A stretch of DNA of 64,000 bases, from positions 188,097,122 to 188,161,121 of the forward strand of contig CP136069.1 in the NCBI GenBank assembly GCA_032622095.1. The letters are read 5' to 3'. Of the stretch, positions 1 to 12,148 are shown in pieces. Under the pieces are notes generated by a model. That model searched no databases, was not told the DNA's origin, and was given only the letters and a program-made list of their open reading frames with translations. The stretch comes from Siphonodentalium dalli. Its lineage: Eukaryota > Mollusca > Scaphopoda > Gadilida > Siphonodentaliidae. Numbering within the stretch: position 1 is the stretch's first letter; each line of letters opens with the position of its first letter. The translations under genes and the position numbers were made by a program.

Positions 1-414
1 GATTAACAACGGATGATCATCAAATAAATCTTAGTGTTATCTTCATTGTGTTGGGTATTGAATCTAACAGAACATGCAAATAATTTATAATTGTTTCTGT
101 TGATATTTTCATAAATATTATGCGTTAGTTTGAATGCATGTAAGAAAATTAAAAAATATATTAAAATATAATTACATAAATAAATACACATAAAACATGA
201 TAATGTATTCCCAATAAATTGGTGCATAACTTCATGATGAAACCTTTCCAATACATGTAAATGTAAAAAGTTTATATGTTTATTGTTTCAGTCGTTTCTT
301 ATATCCATGTTATGCAGTGATGTCTTTATTCAATCAAATTTGATATGTTAATTTGAATTATTTCATTATTTATTTCCTGTGCGATCAAAATGGTTGGAAA
401 CTAATAATTGTAAT

Positions 415-575
415 CAGATGTAATCAAAAAGTAATCGATTACATTTACTAAAGTAATTGTAATCGTAATCGATTACATTGAAAAAAATGTAATCAGTAAT
501 CGTAATCGTAATCATGTAAATCAAAAGTAATTGTAATCGTAATCGATTACATTGGCATGTAATCGCCCCAACCCT
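415..575. repeat. TAATCGATTAC-rich simple repeat
   Basis: The palindrome TAATCGATTAC and its half-sites (GTAATCGTAATC) recur through this stretch and make an imperfect short-period repeat. No coding potential is visible. The flanking 1-414 bases are AT-rich and show nothing I recognise. Confidence 0.7.
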
Positions 576-589
576 GGTATACTATACAT

Positions 590-2910
590 ACCACTATACA
601 TGTGTAATGGTTAATTCACACGAATAGTGACTGCCACTAATCACTAATATTCATGTATGATGACTGCCACTGTAATCACTAATTCACATATGTAATGGTT
701 ACCAATGTGGTTACTAATTCATACGAATAATGAATGACATTGTAACCACTAATTCACATGTATAATGAATGACACTGTAACCACTAATTCACATATGTAA
801 TGGTTACCAATGTGGTTACTAATTCACATGTATAATGAATGACACTGTAATCACTAATTCACATATGTAATGGTTACCAATGTGGTTACTAATTCACATG
901 TCTAATGAATGACACTGTATTGACTGTAATCACTAATTCACATATGTAATGGTTATCAATGTGGTTAATAATTCACACGGATAATGATTGACACTGTAAT
1001 CACTAATTCACACGGATAATGATTGACATTGTAACCACTAATTCACATATGTAATGGTTACCAATGTGGTTACTAATTCACATGTATAATGAATGACACT
1101 GTAATAAGTAATTCACATATGTAATGGTTACCAATGTGGTTACTAATTCACATATGTAATTGTGACCAATGTGGTTACTAATTCACACGGATAATGAATG
1201 ACACTAAAATAAGTAATTCACATATGTAATGGTTACCAATGTGGTTACTAATTCACATGTATAATGAATGACACTGTAATAAGTAATTCACATATGTAAT
1301 GGTTACCAATGTGGTTACTAATTCACATATGTAATTGTGACCAATGTGGTTACTAATTCACACGGATAATGAATGACACTGTAATAAGTAATTCACATAT
1401 GTAATGGTTACCAATGTGGTTACTAATTCACATATGTAATTGTGACCAATGTGGTTACTAATTCACACGGATAATGAATGACACTGTACTAAGTAATTCA
1501 CATATGTAATGGTTACCAATGTGGTTACTAATTCACACGGATAATGAATGACACTGTAATCAGTAATTCACATATGTAATGGTTACCAATGTGGTTACTA
1601 ATTCACATGTATAATGAATGACACTGTATTGACTGTAATCAGTAATTCAAATATGTAATGGTTATCAATGTGGTTAACAATTCACACGGATAATGATTGA
1701 CACTGTAATCACTAATTCACACGGATAATGATTGACACTGTAATCACTAATTCAGATATGTAATGGTTACCAATGTGGTTACTAATTTACATGTATAATG
1801 ACTTCCACTGTAATCACTAATTCACATATGTAATGGTTACCAATGTGGTTACTAATTCACACGGATAATGATAGACACTGTAATCACTGATTCACATATG
1901 TAATAGTAACCAATGCGGTTACTAATTAACACACGGATAATGATTGACACTGTAACCACTAATTCAGATGTGTAATAGTTACCAATGTGGTTACTAATTC
2001 ACATGTATAATGACTGACACTGTAACCACTAATTCACATGTATAATGACTGACACTGTAATCACTAATTCACATATGTAATGGTTACCAATGTGATTACT
2101 TATTCACACGGAAAATGATTGACACTGTAATCAATAATTCACATATGTAATGGTTACTATTGTGGTTACTAATTCACACGGATAATGATTGACAGTGTAA
2201 TAACTAATTCTCACATGTAATGGTTACCAATATGTTTACTAATTCACATGTATAATGATTGACACTGTAACCACTAATTCACATATGTAATGGTTACTAA
2301 TGTGGTTACTAATTCACACTGATAATGACGGACACTGTGATTAATAATTCATATATGTAATGGTTACCAATGTGGTTACCAATTCACACGGATAATGATT
2401 GACACTGTAATCACTAATTCACATATGTAATGGTTACCAAATGTGGTTACTAATTCACACGGATAATGATTGACCCTGTAATCACTAATTCACATACGTA
2501 ATGGTTACCAATGTGGTTACTAATTCACACGGATAATGACTTCCACTGTAATCACTAATTCACATATGTAATGCATGTTACCAATGTGGTTACTAATTCA
2601 CATGTATAATGATTGAGACTGTAATAATTAATTCACATATGTAATGGCTACCAATGTGGTTACTAATTCATACGAATAATGATTGACACTGTAATAACTA
2701 ATTCAGATGTGTAATGGATACCAATGTGGTTACTAATTCACACGGATAATGAGTGACACTGTAATCACCAATTCACACGTGTAGTGGCTACCAATCTAAT
2801 TACTCATTCACATGTATAATGACTGACACTGTGCCACTAATTCACACGTGTAATGGCTATCAGTGTAATTACTCATTCACATGTTTAATGAGTACCAATG
2901 TATTCACTGG
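590..2910. repeat. Satellite array, 35-bp unit alternating as a 70-bp dimer
   Basis: Two related 35-bp half-units alternate. One runs ACTAATTCACATATGTAATG then GTTACCAATGTGGTT; the other runs ACTAATTCACATGTATAATG then AATGACACTGTAATC. About 33 dimers cover 2.3 kb. The left half-unit is more conserved; the right one varies among CACGGATAATG, CATGTATAATG and CATACGAATAATG types. Blocks near 1085-1500 repeat with a longer period, which suggests higher-order amplification. The array ends about 0.8 kb before the start codon of the CABIT gene. It is not a CRISPR array because it has no unique spacers. Confidence 0.93.
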
Positions 2911-2929
2911 TGTTCCCTGTATGTGATTA

Positions 2930-3360
2930 TAACCCGCCGATTTCAAGTCATATACACAACATGCAACCTAATATCTTCGTTATAATTAAGTTAAACTGCA
3001 TTCGGGAGAATCTGTTGAACTGTGGCCGACGAACTGCTGAACTGGGATACATGGCTGTGTACACGATTAACTGCTAAACAGATTTTCGAACTGCTGGACT
3101 GGGGTGGATGTCGATCAGATATGTTCGCTACCTGTATTTCGGTATACCGCATCGGTTACAAGTCTTTGGCATAACCCACACCGACTATCTTCGTTAGAAC
3201 TGAGTTAAACTGCGTTCGAAAGAAGGAAATACGGAATAGCGGTCGGTCAAATGGTGCCTACTCCCTGTATTGGGACAATCCATATATATCACATGCCATT
3301 TGCACAACTTACGACCGAGTATCTGCCTCATTAACGAGTTAAGCTGAATGCAGGTACACC
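2930..3360. repeat. Three diverged ~130-210-bp tandem units
   Basis: A motif of the type ATCTTCGTTANAA followed by GAGTTAAACTGCNTTCG occurs near 2982, 3187 and 3320. Each copy is preceded by related text containing CATATACACA or CACAACTTAC. These look like old tandem duplications between the satellite and the CABIT gene. Bases 3361-3735 show no recognisable feature other than a possible 5' UTR or promoter of that gene. Confidence 0.4.
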
Positions 3361-3735
3361 ACTGTAATAATTGTATAACATCATCAGAGCGACAACTTTA
3401 CCCATCTCAAACAGCCGTTTTGTATCCTATTATACTCATGCTATTCATCCGTTGAAATGTGATGTCTTTCTTTTGTCACGAGCTATTACTTTCAAATGCT
3501 ATGGTTGTCTAATTTGAAATCTGATTATATTATGCAGTCCCCAATAGGCTACAACGAGGAAGTCCATATGAATTAATATATACCAACCACAAGCTCCTGT
3601 CGAACTAAACAGTATCCGATTTTGAGGACAACTTTACAAATGGCGATTGTGATTATCGTGAGATACAATACATGCACTGGTAGTTGCTGAGTTTCACATT
3701 GGAGTTGCCTCATCTTATGTACTGGTGCCAACAAC

Positions 3736-4036
3736 ATGGAGAAAAATAAGAACTTGTTGGATAATAGGAAGCCGGATCTACATTCGAATCTTGAATGGGA
3801 AGACTGTGAATATAAATTAGAAGAATTTGTGAAAAAGTTTACACTTCCGCGAGTGATAATGTACGACGAGGTATATACGGCTCAGACCGTGAAGAACTTC
3901 GACACTACGTCACTTCTACTAGCGTTCAGAGATCGAGAATCCACGGAGGTGATGGCGCGAAATCTGTGGTGTGACGAGAAATCACGAGAAGTAAAAAAGA
4001 TAGGTGATCCTATACTGATCCCAGAAGATTACCAAG
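3736..4036 (+). CDS. CABIT-domain protein (GAREM/THEMIS type), exon 1
   Basis: First coding exon, residues 1-100 plus one base of codon 101. ATG at 3736 sits in the context CAACATGG and is the first in-frame ATG. The reading continues to CCAAG|GTAAGC, a strong donor at 4037 (phase 1). Residues 27-45 (KLEEFVKKFTLPRVIMYDE) resemble the start of a CABIT domain, where an LPR/LPQ-V strand opens the beta-rich fold. Residues 90-100 (GDPILIPEDYQ) lead directly into the W-F of exon 2, as in GAREM-like proteins. Family knowledge: CABIT proteins (GAREM1/2, THEMIS, insect Serrano) are cytosolic adaptors that link tyrosine kinases or phosphatases to Grb2/Ras-MAPK signalling. A 5' non-coding exon further upstream cannot be excluded. 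Confidence 0.8.
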
Positions 4037-5213
4037 GTAAGCACACATGTCTTATAATGTGTCTATGACTAATGGAGATTTAAGCGGCTCTATTGGTCAC
4101 GGTTGTATGGTATCCACATAATAACATACCCCCTAATGCATTTAAGGTCTCGTGGCGACAGAAATTATACCTATATATACCGGTATAATAATATACACGG
4201 AAAAAGTGAATGAATACTACTTTAGCGATGGCCTGCCCGGTTTCACACCATGAAACCACATAATTCTGCACGTTTCTACGCCAGACAATGATTATTTCGG
4301 AACTATGAGCCCATTAATATGAGATTTTGATGAGCAGATATCGACTTTCAAAGGTGAAAATATTAACAAGGTTAGAATTTTTGTCAGACTCGCAAACAAC
4401 CCAATGATCGCGTTATATAAAGAGCGTAAATGTCTCACAGAAGTGGCAGACAATAAAGAGCGTTTTGGTGTATATATAATTTGGGGTATCAATTGTTCGT
4501 AATGGTCGAAATTTCCAAGATACCTCTAATATCTGTGTACAAAGTCTTATATATATTTACTAGCAGATTAGCCCGCCCCGGCGGGATTGGTCCCATGGCT
4601 TTGGTCGATCCATTAATTTTAGTTTTTCAAGGTAACCGACAGGCACGCCGACAAAAATATTCCCCGTTCCGAGTTTACCATACATAACAAATTTCACGTC
4701 GATGTCACCGCTGACGAACGAGATATCGTCCAAGGTCATTTCTGTGTACCCGTTTCAAGGTCAAGGTCACCTCAGGCGGACAAACTGACCCGACGAAAAT
4801 CTCCCCCGTTCCTTGGAAGCCCTAAGTACGAAATTAGATATCCACAGTTTCCAAAAGCAAAAGGTATCAGGTAGAACTGGTCAAATGTGGACCAATGTGC
4901 CCAATATGTAGCAGCTCAGAAAACACTCGCAGAGCCCTAAAATGTATTAACACAGGATTTCCCATTCAAATCGATTTATGTCGATAAAACTCTTATTTTT
5001 CAAAATTTTTAAGCTGAGACTTCGTGTGTCTGCGTGTAATACTTATATATTCTTAAAATGACAGAGTCCAACACGTAATTATGTTTTAGATGGAAGAAAT
5101 TATTTTTTTCGATGCTAAATTTCCAGTCCACCATATTGTAAACAAACTTTTCTCAAGTGTCGTTTTGGTCCAACTGTTTCTGTATGATGTAGGCGAAGTA
5201 ACTCTAAAATTTC

Positions 5214-5379
5214 GGCAAGTATTTAACCCATCGATTCCAAGGACGGTGGCAGGGGCAATGGCGAAGTAGTGCTCGGACGTTCTCAGAAGCGGTGCGGGCA
5301 AGTATTTAACCCATCGATTCCAAGGACGGTGTCTGGGGGAATGGTGAAGGAGTGCTCGGACGTTCTCAGAAGCGGTGCG
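5214..5379. repeat. 83-bp tandem duplication
   Basis: The segment starting GGCAAGTATTTAACCCATCG at 5214 is repeated immediately at 5297 with only a few differences (GGCAGGGGCAATGGCG versus GTCTGGGGGAATGGTG). Period 83 bp, two copies. Confidence 0.9.
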
Positions 5380-5817
5380 ATGACACTTCCCGTGGCTTTT
5401 TACCCTTAGATAGGAAGTTTGGGCTCAATCGGTCGAGCAGTTTTCGAGTCTATAAAGGATTGCAATAACAAGTTATTGTAATAACACCTCATGTGTATTA
5501 TACACATGGTTATATGCGAGATATATACAAGAAAAACTCGCTCCATATTTTGTATCGATAAACCATTCCCTGTGTATTCAGATGTCGCATTTTTTGAAAG
5601 ATCGGTCGTCCGTACCATGCAGTTCGACAACACAATTAACGCCCTTTATATCAGTAATATCACACATCAATTGAACGCCGTTAACACGTAGTCGACTATG
5701 GAGCGTTTTTATTTAATGTATTAAATGTCCATATAGCAACTGGTGATTTCCTCATGTTCCTTTGTGCAAATTATAGTGTAAAAAGTACGTCTGTTTCAGA
5801 CAGTGTTCAAACATAAC

Positions 5818-6360
5818 ATTAAAGGCACGGGCGGCGTTCGTTGCAGAAATATTCATATTTGTTAAAATCGCCATCAACAGAAGGAATATTAAAATATATA
5901 TAGTTTTGTTCATATGCCAAACATAATCAGCGCGTAGATAGTATATTGTCGTCAAGGCGCACGATGGTGTACGTAAACAAGAACCTGCTCGTGTTACAGA
6001 CGTTTTGCTTCTGTTTACATAACACAACGCAATTCTACTGGTTAATCACACACATATGATATAAACACTCTTTGTTATTTCCATATCAGGAAAACAGTAA
6101 ACAAATAACGCTCTTTATGTTTACCATATCCGGATCTAAACAAAAGCCAGGTACTGTAACGTTTTTTGCTTTTGTTTACATAACAAAGGAAAAAAACATT
6201 TGAAAATAACACACTGTTTATGCCATATTTATTCTGTCTATATTTTACTATTCTTTCTGTTTATGACGGTTTTTGACGGAGCTGAATATTTTAACAGCAT
6301 ACCCACCGCCAACGCCGCCCGTATCTTAACATACCCACCGCCAACGCCGCCCGTATCTTT
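5818..6360. mobile_element. Foldback (palindromic MITE-like) element, copy 1
   Basis: The left arm contains AACAGAAGGAATATTAAAAT and GTTACAGACGTTTTGCTTC. The right arm contains the complements (TGTAACGTTTTTTGCTTTTG, then TATTCTTTCTGTTTATGACG). The outer ends GGCACGGGCGGCGTT and AACGCCGCCCGT are also complementary. The right end has a 32-bp tandem duplication (6301-6332 and 6333-6360). A related, more diverged copy lies at 51802-52145. No transposase is encoded. Confidence 0.65.
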
Positions 6361-6386
6361 AACCCGACATGAGATAAAACGGTTAA

Positions 6387-6665
6387 CCCTTTACCCAACA
6401 AACCGGCCAAAACCGGCCAAATAAAGCTTCAACAGCCTAAAATATCTTCGGTCTGTCTCAATAGAACCATACAAATATGGATATCATTGGTACCGGCTCC
6501 TTGACCACATTGTGATAGTTACAGTTATGCCATGTGCCAATGCATTCTCTTATATATGCGAGTCGACCATAGGTCGCCTCGCATATATAAGAAAATGCAT
6601 TGGCCTAAAAAAACACTTTTTTAAACACTTTTTATTGGCACAGGCCCCTTCTGTTGGGTAAAGGG
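6387..6665 (-). mobile_element. piggyBac-like dual-hairpin MITE, copy A (one hairpin lost)
   Basis: Flanked by TTAA at 6383-6386 and 6666-6669. Ends are CCCTTTACCCAACA and TGTTGGGTAAAGGG, which are inverted repeats. A long perfect hairpin lies at about 6536-6604 (GCCAATGCATTCTC, TATATATGCGAG, loop near ACCATAGGT, then the complement). This copy keeps the non-hairpin arm (CAGCCTAAAATATCTTCGG) on the left and one hairpin. TTAA target duplication and CCC-starting ends are hallmarks of the piggyBac superfamily. Non-autonomous, 279 bp. Confidence 0.85.
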
Positions 6666-7926
6666 TTAAACAAATTGCTAACGTAACAACCCCAGTAAAA
6701 TATTATTACCCTTCAAAACAACAACAGCAGCATGTTATATTATACCTTGTGGCTAACAATTGTTTGTATTGTTATATATTGTGAATACACGCTTCTATAT
6801 AATAAACCGCTACCACGGATTTGGCTGCAAATCACTATACTGTAATATATGCAACAGTTGGTGAAGGACAACTCTAATGCTATAACTTGTCCACTTCAGT
6901 TTGCGAACATTGGAGATAAACACATATGCGCATGTGTATATGTATATTTATATATTCCTGTGCCAAATTACACGGTTACAAAATATGGGGGGGGGGGCAG
7001 ATATAGATATATATATGTTCATTAGCACAATAATATTTAAAACAATAACACAATACCAAACACAAGTATATTATAAACCGCTTAACATCCCTCAGCAAAT
7101 CAAATATAGACTTCAGCTAAAAACTCACACAGACATTAACATTAAATAGATATTATGCGGAAGGAAATTTTTTTAAGAATACGCCATGATAATGATTGCA
7201 CCAGTCACGTGGGAAGTTAATGCACGAATCATACCATTCGTAGCGGTCATATGGGGTGGGCTGCATGGGTGGGGCACAACACTTTTGACTTATTATTTTT
7301 TTGGCTTGTCGGGAGGGGGCGGTGTGATTGGAAGTAAACAACTAAATCCAGATCTGTTTGGAATGTATAATCCACAATAATGACGCAATAATCTTTCGAA
7401 TGATAACATTGTGAATATTCCACAAACTATTCACATATACATGCATGCACGTGGAAATCCAGACACTATAAAGATAAAGGTTTGGTTAAGTCGTTTGTCA
7501 TTAATGCCGGTGATATAACACAAACATACTTCATGCAATGTGGAAACATGTAATTTCACTCCGGGGCCCTAACACTACCGGAACATTGCCTCCTGGGTTA
7601 TGAAATATCCATTATGAGAACAAGACGAAAAGGACATTAAAATCTGAAATAGTTTATTATCACAAGAAAGAATCTGTTTTACCCAGAAGCATGTCGTCAG
7701 TATATGAACGTTTTCAAATTCTGAGGCACACTGGTTTATCAACAAATAAATAATGCCGATGCAAGTGATCCGATGGTCAGCGAGCATTTAACTTGTGTAA
7801 CGGGAATATGTAACACCACACACCATTCAATTAACTTTTGATTGAATGGTAATTGATAGTTAATCATCATATCAAAAGTGGCTTAATTCCGTTTTCCTCT
7901 GGGTATGAATCGGTTAATAAATATGT

Positions 7927-8020
7927 TATAACCCGCTTGAGTATCTGTACGAGAAAAACCTCCCGCGGCGCTAATGTTCCTTGGTCTGTATTTCTTGTAC
8001 AGATACCCAAGCGAGCTATA
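7927..8020. repeat. Short foldback hairpin
   Basis: The left arm TATAACCCGCTTGAGTATCT is complementary, with few mismatches, to the right arm AGATACCCAAGCGAGCTATA; the loop is about 45 bp. A smaller hairpin (CCATTCAATTAACTTTTGATTGAATGG region) lies just upstream near 7823-7849. Confidence 0.7.
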
Positions 8021-8529
8021 ACCTATATGTATTCAACCAATACTCCAATGATTATAAAACAAACAATAAGTGATCGGGGGTCGCGAGGAGGTATCTAATG
8101 ATAGTCAATCTCAGTAACACGTGGCAGGAGATTTTCGATTAAATATCAGAATATAGGATATCATATAATCCCATATCCCATAATATGTCAAATATAGCGA
8201 ATTATCGAAATATGAAATACAAAAAAAAAAGCGAAATAAAAAAAAAATGCAGAAAAATGTCGAAATAGAGCGAAATAGAGCGAAATATAGAAATATTATA
8301 TTAACGAAATAATGGAGATATTTGAAGAAGTGTTATAATGAAATAACGGAAATATTTGAAGAATTGTTTTAAAGATATTTGAATGGCCTTTTGATGAATA
8401 CTTTTATTTTATATGGGCATTTAAATCGAGACTGAGTTGAATTTTGAATAATGGCGTCCTATTGTAGAGCTTTTGGGCAAGTCAAGAGATTGTAACATAA
8501 AACTAGTAGGGTGGTTGTGACAGTCCTGT

Positions 8530-9040
8530 TAATTTCCACCAGAGCGCACCAGTCATACTTCCTTTCTGACTCTAACCGACTGGGAACTGGTCTGTGGTCT
8601 CTATATTTAGCGTGGGGTTTTCCAGCAAAAATGGCGAAAACAGATCGCCCGAAAGTCAAATTTCCTATGTGCTTTGAGAACAATTCCCGCACTAAAACAT
8701 AACAACAGAATGGAGGATCAAGCGGTAGATTGGTGACGATTTTCGCAAGCTACAAGTCAAAATTGCAGCAAATTAGAAGTCCTGTATTTGACGTGCCACG
8801 CGTGTTGTCGCGACATTGTCGTCCATGTGCGTTTATACGTTTATGTTTATAAAATAATCGGAGAACCAAATTACACCGTTTCGAAATATTGTTCTTTGCT
8901 TCTAGTGCGACTTTCCAAACTTAAGGTACGAAATTACACAAATTTTAATCGATATTTTGTGTTGCTCTGTTCGCTTAGTATATATCTTAATATCGCGGAA
9001 GTCCACCAAATGTGGGGACAATGTCGCCGATAGCAGCGGT
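8530..9040 (+). repeat. Dispersed repeat family R1, copy 1
   Basis: The text matches, as reverse complement, 19080-19560 and part of 33005-33160. Shared landmarks are CACATAGGAAATTTGACTTT (here as its complement), GCGATCGGTTTTCGCCA, the pair TTGGTGGACTTCCGCG and AAGATATATACTAAGC, and CGGTGTGATTCGGTTCTCCG. No protein family is recognised. It could be an unclassified MITE or a mobilised 5' region. Confidence 0.75.
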
Positions 9041-9301
9041 CTTATACCGAGTCATAAAGGGAGGTAAACCCTGCATGGAGTTTGTAGTCCTGTGTCACAT
9101 TCACGGACAGTGCGTGCATGTGACACAGAACTATATAGTATGGTAACATAACAGATCACAGTGTAGAACAACAAGCGAGCTTCCTGCGCTATATTCTGCG
9201 GGTATTCTCATAACACGCGACACGAAGCACGTGACCGTTTAAACTATAATGATCTATATAAAGTGATTTCAGACTAATCAGGTTGTAACATTTATTTATA
9301 G

Positions 9302-10548
9302 GTTGGTTCGGACTCTACAGCCCAGCAAATGACACCAGACAGAAGTTGGCAATCAGACATTTCACAACCATAGAGGCACTCTCAAGGTCATCAGTGAGAT
9401 CCTTTCTCGTAGCCAGTAAACAGAGACTGCGGGCTTTTAAATTCAACAGAGGCAACATAACACAAGAGCTGTCACTGTCAGCCGGAGATATACTAAGAAT
9501 TGACAAGGTGTACACTGAAAGAAAAACATCGGAAAAATTAAAGAAAATCCCGTTTTTAAAGAAGTCAGTGCATTCACGACAAGAATATTACCTTTTGTGT
9601 TTTGATGAAAAGGGTCGACACATTGCTGTGCCGTTTCTGCAAACTGGCGTGTTTTACCCTGTAACAGCTGCTTCTTGCGACGAAAATGTGGTGTTGCGTA
9701 TATCAGATGTTATTAAGAAGGGTCTTGTGCCATGCACGGTGAAGCTTGTTTACGGAAATCCACCAGCAACACCTTGTTCGTTCACGGGTGTCATGCGCAT
9801 TGAGAATAAATCGGCGCAACATTCGCTCATATGCGCGACAATCATGAATATCAACAACGTTTTTGTAGAAATTCCCTTGACAGGAAGAACAAAATATCTG
9901 GTTGCCAAGGAGACCAAAGGATTACTCAAGAACGGATCATATTTATCCGCTGTCGACATGTGTGAGCGACTTGCGGATATATTCATGAAATCTATGAAGG
10001 TTTGTCATCGGTTTATCGACTCAAGTCCTTACGCAAATGAAAATATCAACTTGCCTGAATTTCTTCCAGCTAAAAATGTCGAATCAAAATGCAAGACCAG
10101 ATTGTTGAAAGATACCACGCTTACTAATGAACGTAAACAACACGACAACGACTCGACACAAATAATTCAAAGACGCGTTCATGACAATGATAACTATAAA
10201 CCAGACTTATCAACAACAACACAACGAAGACATCGAACTGATTTGTATGAGAATATTCCAGCATTCGTTTCAAACATCGATGGCAAAGACAGTGGTGCAG
10301 AAACTTTGCGTCATGATGGCATTCGCAGCAGACACCAAAGCATTGACAATATTTACGAAGACATCAATGACTTGATCAATAAGAGCTTCAAAATAGACAC
10401 AGGAACAACACTAGGCAGCGAGTATGCAGATTTGACAGAAAACATCCATGATTTGGTTACGGGACACTCGTGCAATCTTACATTTCCGAATAATCAGCAT
10501 AATATATTGGATCAAAATGAACTCGGTGACTATGTGGAATATTCCTAA
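9302..10548 (+). CDS. CABIT-domain protein (GAREM/THEMIS type), exon 2 (terminal)
   Basis: The acceptor TTTATAG ends at 9301. The first two bases complete codon 101 (Gly) and the frame runs W102-F-G-L-Y to the stop at 10546-10548, giving a 515-aa protein. The CABIT domain spans roughly residues 30-330. GDILRIDKVY (162-171) and HIAVPFLQTGVFYPV (207-221) fit its core strands, and the CTVKL at 245-249 fits the region with the family's conserved cysteine. Residues 350-515 are polar, low in complexity and carry candidate SH2-docking tyrosines: YENI (416), YEDI (452), YADL (475), YVEYS (511). YEN fits the Grb2 pY-x-N rule, as in GAREM. There is one CABIT domain, so it is GAREM-like rather than THEMIS-like (two). 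Adaptor role is inferred. Confidence 0.82.
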
Positions 10549-10607
10549 TGCACAAAGACATGCATATTTAGTAGATAACAACCAAGGTACCGCTATACAG
10601 TCATCTC

Positions 10608-10613
10608 AATAAA
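10608..10613 (+). terminator. Poly(A) signal AATAAA of the CABIT gene
   Basis: A canonical AATAAA lies 60 bp after the stop codon and is followed by a T-rich stretch. It fits as the cleavage and polyadenylation signal of the upstream gene. Confidence 0.7.
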
Positions 10614-10985
10614 CTTTGACAATTTGACACATTTGATTACGATGAGGTTTTGGTGTAAGACATATCAACAAGTTTTAACATTTTTTGAATATTTGCCAGC
10701 CTAGCAACAGTTCAATTCCAATTTTCCAGTCTTTGATACCAAGAGCCAATGGCTTCATTTTCCAAAAGGAGTAGATAATAAAGCGCTCTCAATTATGACC
10801 ATTTATACTGGTTTAAGGTTTAATTAACGGGAACAAGCGCTCGCTTATAACAACTCTCGCGTGATAGTGAATCAATTGGGATATGCTAATACCAGCCCGC
10901 CAATCTCACATTATAGACACATGTGCACATTCAATCGATATTATGTACAACTCCACCCATGTAAACCACGGTCCAGAAAATATGG

Positions 10986-11946
10986 ATTCGTCATCTCAGG
11001 TCTAGCCTCCATAAACTGGGTTTAGCTAGTCCGAATTATATGGTTTAGTTGCCGATTTAAGGTTATAAACGTTGTTGTAATTATCTATTGTTTGGGGTCG
11101 ATAACTGAGCCAAGAATAAGTATTTAGCTCTACAATATAGATACACTACTGCTCAACCATGGGCCTTGCTGCACCAGGTTTAATTCTGAGATTAGTCATG
11201 TATTTACATGCAAATTATACACGATAGGTGCAAGTATGTACACAAAGTATGTACATAAATTATGTACGTAGGCTGATGAGGTTCATACGGTGCCAATCAC
11301 ATTCGTAGCCCGCTTTAAATATCGATCACACCTGGTAGTGAGCTAAATGTGTACATATTCACGTCAATGTTCAGAGGTACAACATTTTATGACGCGGAAG
11401 TTGACTGATAATTCCAGATTAGACATGTGGTCTCGGGTTTAACCCTTTACACAACAGAACGGCCCTGTGCCAAAGCATTCTCTTATATATGCGAGTCGAC
11501 CATAGGTCGCCTCGCATATATAAGAGAATGCATTGGCTTAACACATATTAATTGTTAAAAAATGTAAGAAAAAAATATAATTTTTTGTTAGGCCAATGCA
11601 TTCTCTTATATATGCGAGGCGACCTATGGTCGACTCGCATATATAAGAGAATGCATTGGCACAGGGCATAACTGTGACCATCACAATGTGGTCAATGAGC
11701 CGGTTCCAATGATATCCTTATTTGTATGGTTCTATTGAGACAGAGCCAAGATAATTTAGGCTGTTGCAGCTTTATTTGGCCGGTTTTGGCCGGTTTGTTG
11801 GGTAAAGGGTTAAACCACGTTGGACGTCAATACAGTTAACACAATTAACAGGTCTCTGGGTTAAACCACGGAATTAGCTGTCAAACGGCGGTTTAAAAAT
11901 AGATGTTTCCATAAACCTTGATTAAACAGGAGATGACGAATCCGAT
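10986..11946. mobile_element. Possible DNA element with short inverted ends, hosting MITE copy B
   Basis: GGATTCGTCATCTC near 10985 and GAGATGACGAATCC near 11932 are perfect inverted repeats. The adjoining sequences (CCATAAACTGGGTTTAG and CCATAAACCTTGATTAAAC) are related. The interior holds the piggyBac-like MITE at 11443-11809 and no open frame of note. Confidence 0.4.
11443..11809 (+). mobile_element. piggyBac-like dual-hairpin MITE, copy B (full length)
   Basis: TTAA at 11439-11442 and 11810-11813 flank ends CCCTTTAC and GTAAAGGG. Two near-identical hairpins (about 11476-11545 and 11592-11660), each with ~27-bp arms and a short loop region (CGACCATAGGTCG), are separated by an AT-rich spacer. 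A unique arm (GGGCATAACTGTGACCATC onward) leads to the right end. Length 367 bp; orientation is opposite to copies A and D. Confidence 0.9.
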
Positions 11947-12148
11947 CGTTTTGTTCCACTTACCTGAAATGAAATGGTATTGTGTATTAGATATTGTGTC
12001 CATCGGAGATACAATCACTAGTGTATATGTCAGATATAATCCATATCGGCTTACAGTCAAAACCACTCACACATTCTACATAAGGAACACGGTGACATGT
12101 ATCACTATTATTATTTCTATATTTTGAATGGCAATAAATATTATACAA

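Larger units (their letters stand above)
4037..9301 (+). other. Intron of the CABIT gene (5,265 bp)
   Basis: Bounded by GTAAGC at 4037 and the acceptor TTTATTTATAG ending at 9301, phase 1 on both sides. It contains the 83-bp tandem duplication, a foldback element, a piggyBac-like MITE, a small hairpin and a dispersed repeat (listed separately). About 4570-4830 holds degenerate GC-richer sequence with GGTCAAGGTCA-like text. About 8150-8350 is a GAAATA/GCGAAATA simple-sequence tract. No further exon is evident, and a direct splice keeps frame. Confidence 0.75.

Noticed and set aside
590-2910. Possible CRISPR-like array
   Set aside because: Units are contiguous and all related; there are no unique spacers and the setting is eukaryotic.
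9315-9986. Minus-strand frames opposite CABIT exon 2
   Set aside because: Antisense shadows of a well-supported exon; no family resemblance.
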